Part shown: piece after piece, positions 6,205 through 8,903 of the stretch
How the letters are laid out: the number at the start of each line of letters is the position of its first letter
Position numbering within the stretch: position 1 is the stretch's first letter
Assembly (NCBI GenBank): GCA_945890595.1
Contig: CAMDCQ010000089.1
Location: forward strand, 1 to 8,903
Reading direction: 5' to 3'
Source: Chitinophaga pinensis
Lineage (GTDB): Bacteria > Bacteroidota > Bacteroidia > NS11-12g > UBA9320
DNA: 8,903 bases
Notes under the pieces: generated by a model
What the model was told of the DNA's origin: nothing
Seen by the model: the letters and a program-made list of their open reading frames with translations, nothing else
Database searches by the model: none
Translations under genes and position numbers: made by a program

Positions 6205-7296
6205 ATGAACAAATTAATTTTAACAATCGCATTATTCCTAGTTGCTCACATCACTTTTGCGCAGCTACCTAAGCTGGCAGTGGTAAGTTTTGACGTCAAT
6301 GATCAATCGCTTAAAAGGCCCGAGCTCCTCGAGGTATTACGTCTCGAAATGAGTAAAGAAGCAACGTACGCTACTATCGACAAATACGAGATAGCTGAAA
6401 GTTTGAAAAAAGAAGAAATTGATCCTAGTACTTGTTTTAGCTTGAGTTGCTTAAAAACTGCTGGTAAATTATTGGGCGCAGATTATGTGCTTACCGGAAG
6501 TGCAAACAAACTAGGAGAGCGTATCTTTATTTCCCTTAGAATGATTGATATGAAAACCAATGAACAAGTAGAAACCTCTCAAGAATTTAGCTTTATACCT
6601 GAAAAAGCAAGTACCATGATTAAAATAACTAGTGCCAAGATGCTTGGGAAACCAGCAGATATTGAGTTGGAAAAATCATTATCCAATAAAGAAAGTTATG
6701 AAAGTGCAGTAAACAATCCCAACGAATACTCCTTAAATTTAAGTGGACCAAGAATGGGCTATACCTTCTTTACAGGTGATGGTGCAAACGTGATACGCGC
6801 TAAAAAAAGTGACGGTGGTTATGATCGAAATCCAGCATTCTTTCAAATGGGTTACCAATTTGAAAAACAATACTTGAATGAAGGAAATATTCAAGCTCTT
6901 TTTGAATTTGTCCCTATGATAAGCGGCTTAGACCAAGGATTGTTTATTCCGTCTTTAAGTGTTTTTAATGGTATACGTAACAACAAAAATGGGCTAGAAT
7001 TTGCTGTAGGTCCTAGTGTAAATCTCACGAAAGAATACAATAAGTACATTTACCAAGACAAATACTATCACCTGGATGAACTGAGAGAGGAATATCCTTT
7101 GGTTAATGAAAATGATTTAGAAAGAGAATATAAGGCAGACAGTAGAGGTGAAAACAGATTGAAAAGCTATATCGTATTAGCCGCTGGTTACTCCTTCAAA
7201 TCTGGAAAATTAAATATCCCGGTGAATGCCTATGTAGTTCCATCTAAAGATAATCTCCGATTTGGTCTATCGGTAGGTTTTAATACACGAAAGTAA
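6205..7296 (+). CDS. Exported protein: CsgG/TolB-N-like domain plus probable beta-rich outer-membrane half, function unknown
   Basis: The 363-residue protein begins with a clear signal peptide, MNKLILTIALFLVAHITFA, with cleavage before Q20. Residues about 21-130 look like the alpha/beta domain shared by CsgG, LpoB and TolB-N: a first strand KLAVVSFDV, a helix, IDKYEIAESLKKE, then CFSLSCLKTAGKLLGADYVL and a final hairpin GERIFISLRMIDMKTNEQV. C77 and C82 lie four residues apart at the start of the helix and could form a disulfide. After a linker (about 150-175) comes LSGPRMGYTFFTGDG and a series of alternating hydrophobic strands (GYQFEKQYL, FIPSLSVFNGI, LEFAVGPSV, LRFGLSVGF), suggesting a beta-barrel or beta-sheet module. 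I recall similar full-length proteins in other Bacteroidota annotated as hypothetical. It is the first of three exported-protein genes in a row; no function can be assigned. Confidence 0.8.
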   Translation: MNKLILTIALFLVAHITFAQLPKLAVVSFDVNDQSLKRPELLEVLRLEMSKEATYATIDKYEIAESLKKEEIDPSTCFSLSCLKTAGKLLGADYVLTGSANKLGERIFISLRMIDMKTNEQVETSQEFSFIPEKASTMIKITSAKMLGKPADIELEKSLSNKESYESAVNNPNEYSLNLSGPRMGYTFFTGDGANVIRAKKSDGGYDRNPAFFQMGYQFEKQYLNEGNIQALFEFVPMISGLDQGLFIPSLSVFNGIRNNKNGLEFAVGPSVNLTKEYNKYIYQDKYYHLDELREEYPLVNENDLEREYKADSRGENRLKSYIVLAAGYSFKSGKLNIPVNAYVVPSKDNLRFGLSVGFNTRK

Positions 7297-7365
7297 AACG
7301 TGTTTGAATGTGCTAGGCCGTCAAAGAAAACTAGAAGTTAAACTATCAAAGAAACACTAATAAAT

Positions 7366-7836
7366 ATGAAAAAAACATTTATCATTTCAGTTCTAATCAT
7401 TGTAGCTAATTTCTTCGCTAATGCTCAAGAAGAGAAAACAGACTCAATAAAAATCAATTTAAATCAGAATTCAATAAATTTCAGTTATGGAATCGCTTCT
7501 GCTCACTTATCTTATGAAAAATTATACAAGGGTAAAGGAAACGTTTTTGGTGGCAGAAATTCAACTATTGTAGACTTTGGATTGGGTGGTGTAGCTCACT
7601 GGGAAGGGTATAGTCCTTATATCATTAGTCGTTATGGAATCTTAACTGGAAGCGGAAGCCGACACTTTGAGGCGAAAGCAGGTGCATGCTTTTTTTGGGC
7701 TGGAGATGCACAGGGTATCTTATTGCCATCTGCTTCTATTGGGTATAGAAAACAAAAACCTGGTAGTCGTTTTATTTTTAGGACCGGTATTGGTTTTCCA
7801 GATTTGTTGTACGTAAGTTGGGGTGTTAGTTTTTGA
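7366..7836 (+). CDS. Small exported protein, probable outer-membrane beta-barrel, function unknown
   Basis: The 156-residue product starts with a signal peptide, MKKTFIISVLIIVANFFANA, cleaved before Q21. The mature part has repeated short amphipathic strands rich in Gly, Tyr and Ser: INFSYGIASAHLSYEKL (37-53), TIVDFGLGGVAHW, YIISRYGILTG, FEAKAGACFFWAG, LLPSASIGYRKQ, FIFRTGIGF and LYVSWGVSF. It ends in Phe, as many outer-membrane beta-barrel proteins do, and the last strand fits a BAM recognition signal. With about eight candidate strands it would be a small barrel, which is an inference from pattern only. The start at 7366 follows an A-rich stretch without a Shine-Dalgarno site. It lies 69 bases after the previous exported-protein gene on the same strand, so co-transcription is possible. 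No known function is recognised. Confidence 0.75.
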   Translation: MKKTFIISVLIIVANFFANAQEEKTDSIKINLNQNSINFSYGIASAHLSYEKLYKGKGNVFGGRNSTIVDFGLGGVAHWEGYSPYIISRYGILTGSGSRHFEAKAGACFFWAGDAQGILLPSASIGYRKQKPGSRFIFRTGIGFPDLLYVSWGVSF

Positions 7837-8078
7837 TTTACTTCAAGCTATTGATTATTAAAAGTTCAACTATAAATGTATGGTCCTATAGTCAATTAAA
7901 TTAATTAAAAAACCAGCTTGTGAACATAAGCGTCTATAAGGCACTCGTTCCTAAGCCTAGCTTTTCTAACTCAAATTGACTAAAAAATCTTACCGGTGTT
8001 AAATCCTCGAATTCATTACCAGACATAAGAGTTAAGTGGTGACAAAAAAAAAGATCAATCGAACATAATAAAAAAGAG

Positions 8079-8903
8079 ATGACAAAATATATATACTCAT
8101 TCATTGCATTAGTTAGCATAAGCATGAACTCCTTTTCGCAAGATGTGATAACCCCAGTTTTTGGAAATGACATTCAAGTTAAGGTTATAGAAGTTACGAA
8201 AACAGACATAGCGTATAAAAAATGGGATAACCCTACTGGCCCGACGCTAAAGATGCCAAAATCGGAAGTACTCATTATCAATTACGCAAACGGTAAGAAA
8301 GAGGTACTCTACATCCAAGAAAAACTGGCCAATGACGTGGCAGAAACGAAAGAGGTAGTCAATGCAAAGGATAATGAGCCTATCAAGGTCTCCGAAACAA
8401 AAGCCAGTGTACCAAAATTAGATACCTCTAGTAAAGAGAACCCGGCTATTATAACCTTAAAATCTGGCGAGGATATACAAGCATTTGTACTGGAAGTAAA
8501 CAAGGAATCAATAGTCTATAAAACTACCAATAGTTCACAAGATTCTGTGATGACTATCCCTGTGGCGGATGTGCTTCTTATCAGCTATGCAGATGGAACA
8601 AAGGCCTTGGTTTATAAGCAATCTAAGATAAGTGATGAACAACAGAGCACTGTAACGTCTAAAACGCGACTTAACTCAAATGCGACCGAAATAGAGCAAT
8701 TTTCCAACGCTGAATTACGCATGAAAGGTAAACATGATGCAAAAATGAGCTACTACGGCAGGAATTCAGGAGCAGGATGGACCGCAGTTGCCACTATTAT
8801 TGGATCTCCTGTTATAGGGTTAATTCCCGCTGTGGCATGTGCTTCTTCAACACCTAGAGAACGCAACTTAAATTTCGAAAATACGAAACTTAAAAACGAT
8901 CCT
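8079..8903 (+). CDS. Exported protein with two tandem Bacteroidota beta domains and a hydrophobic segment (3' end outside window)
   Basis: The frame is open for 275 codons from the ATG at 8079 to the window edge without a stop, so the gene continues outside. A signal peptide (MTKYIYSFIALVSISMNSFS, cleavage before Q21) is followed by two copies of a roughly 50-residue domain at 29-78 and 130-179. They align without gaps with 20 of 50 residues identical, sharing G.DIQ..V.EV.K..I.YK, then P...VL.I.YA.G.K...Y. The first copy has the YKKWDNPTGPT segment common in such Bacteroidota proteins; the second has lost it. A linker of Lys, Glu, Thr and Ser (81-122) separates them. After residue 210 come YYGRNSGAGWTA and a hydrophobic stretch (about 234-254, ATIIGSPVIGLIPAVAC), which could be a membrane segment. 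I recall similar proteins in Bacteroidota as hypothetical. AAAAAGAG just before the ATG may help translation start. Confidence 0.8.
   Translation, partial: MTKYIYSFIALVSISMNSFSQDVITPVFGNDIQVKVIEVTKTDIAYKKWDNPTGPTLKMPKSEVLIINYANGKKEVLYIQEKLANDVAETKEVVNAKDNEPIKVSETKASVPKLDTSSKENPAIITLKSGEDIQAFVLEVNKESIVYKTTNSSQDSVMTIPVADVLLISYADGTKALVYKQSKISDEQQSTVTSKTRLNSNATEIEQFSNAELRMKGKHDAKMSYYGRNSGAGWTAVATIIGSPVIGLIPAVACASSTPRERNLNFENTKLKNDP

Noticed and set aside
6069..6272. 67-codon plus-strand frame before the CsgG-like gene
   Set aside because: It overlaps the signal peptide of the next gene in another frame and lies in AT-rich DNA without family features.
7934..8173. Full 79-codon minus-strand frame as a gene
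   Set aside because: Its start lies antisense to the signal peptide of the gene at 8079; only its tail looks protein-like, so it is kept as a low-interest finding.
8309..8503. Minus-strand open frame within the two-domain exported protein
   Set aside because: It is antisense to the linker and second repeat and is Ser/Thr/Phe-rich as expected for a shadow.

Overview
The window reads as ordinary chromosome of a member of the Bacteroidota, most likely Flavobacteriia-like. The reasons are an AT-rich genome, start codons preceded by A-rich stretches rather than Shine-Dalgarno sites, exact TAnnTTTG boxes (the Bacteroidota -7 promoter element) in short intergenic gaps, signal peptides cut just before Gln, and several protein families typical of this phylum. 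The organism call is inference from these features, not from a database search.

Layout. Positions 1-1048 hold the end of rimM and all of trmD, overlapping by one base: a translation and tRNA-modification operon whose upstream part (usually rpsP) lies outside the window. A 122-base convergent gap follows with five tandem heptamers. Positions 1171-3338 on the minus strand hold a two-gene unit: a class I PLP aminotransferase, then a PfkB/HldE-type sugar kinase, overlapping by ATGA. A 44-base divergent gap leads to a plus-strand SAM methyltransferase (3383-4018). This meets, end to end with one base between, a minus-strand pirin-family protein with a twin-arginine-like leader (4020-5150). An 89-base divergent gap carries a candidate -7 box for each direction and leads to a MOSC-domain protein (5240-5887), whose start is best placed 51 bases downstream of the first in-frame ATG.

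After a 317-base AT-rich gap, the right end holds three consecutive plus-strand genes for exported proteins of unknown function. They are a protein with a CsgG/TolB-N-like domain followed by a probable beta-rich C-terminal half (6205-7296), a small probable outer-membrane beta-barrel (7366-7836), and a protein with two tandem copies of a Bacteroidota beta domain and a hydrophobic segment (8079 to beyond the window).

The left two thirds are housekeeping genes in several small transcription units. The right third looks like an envelope-protein cluster. I see no tRNA, rRNA, CRISPR array, insertion sequence, phage gene or convincing new defence-type system. The best leads are the uncharacterised exported proteins, the exported-looking pirin, the heptamer array and the compact divergent promoters.
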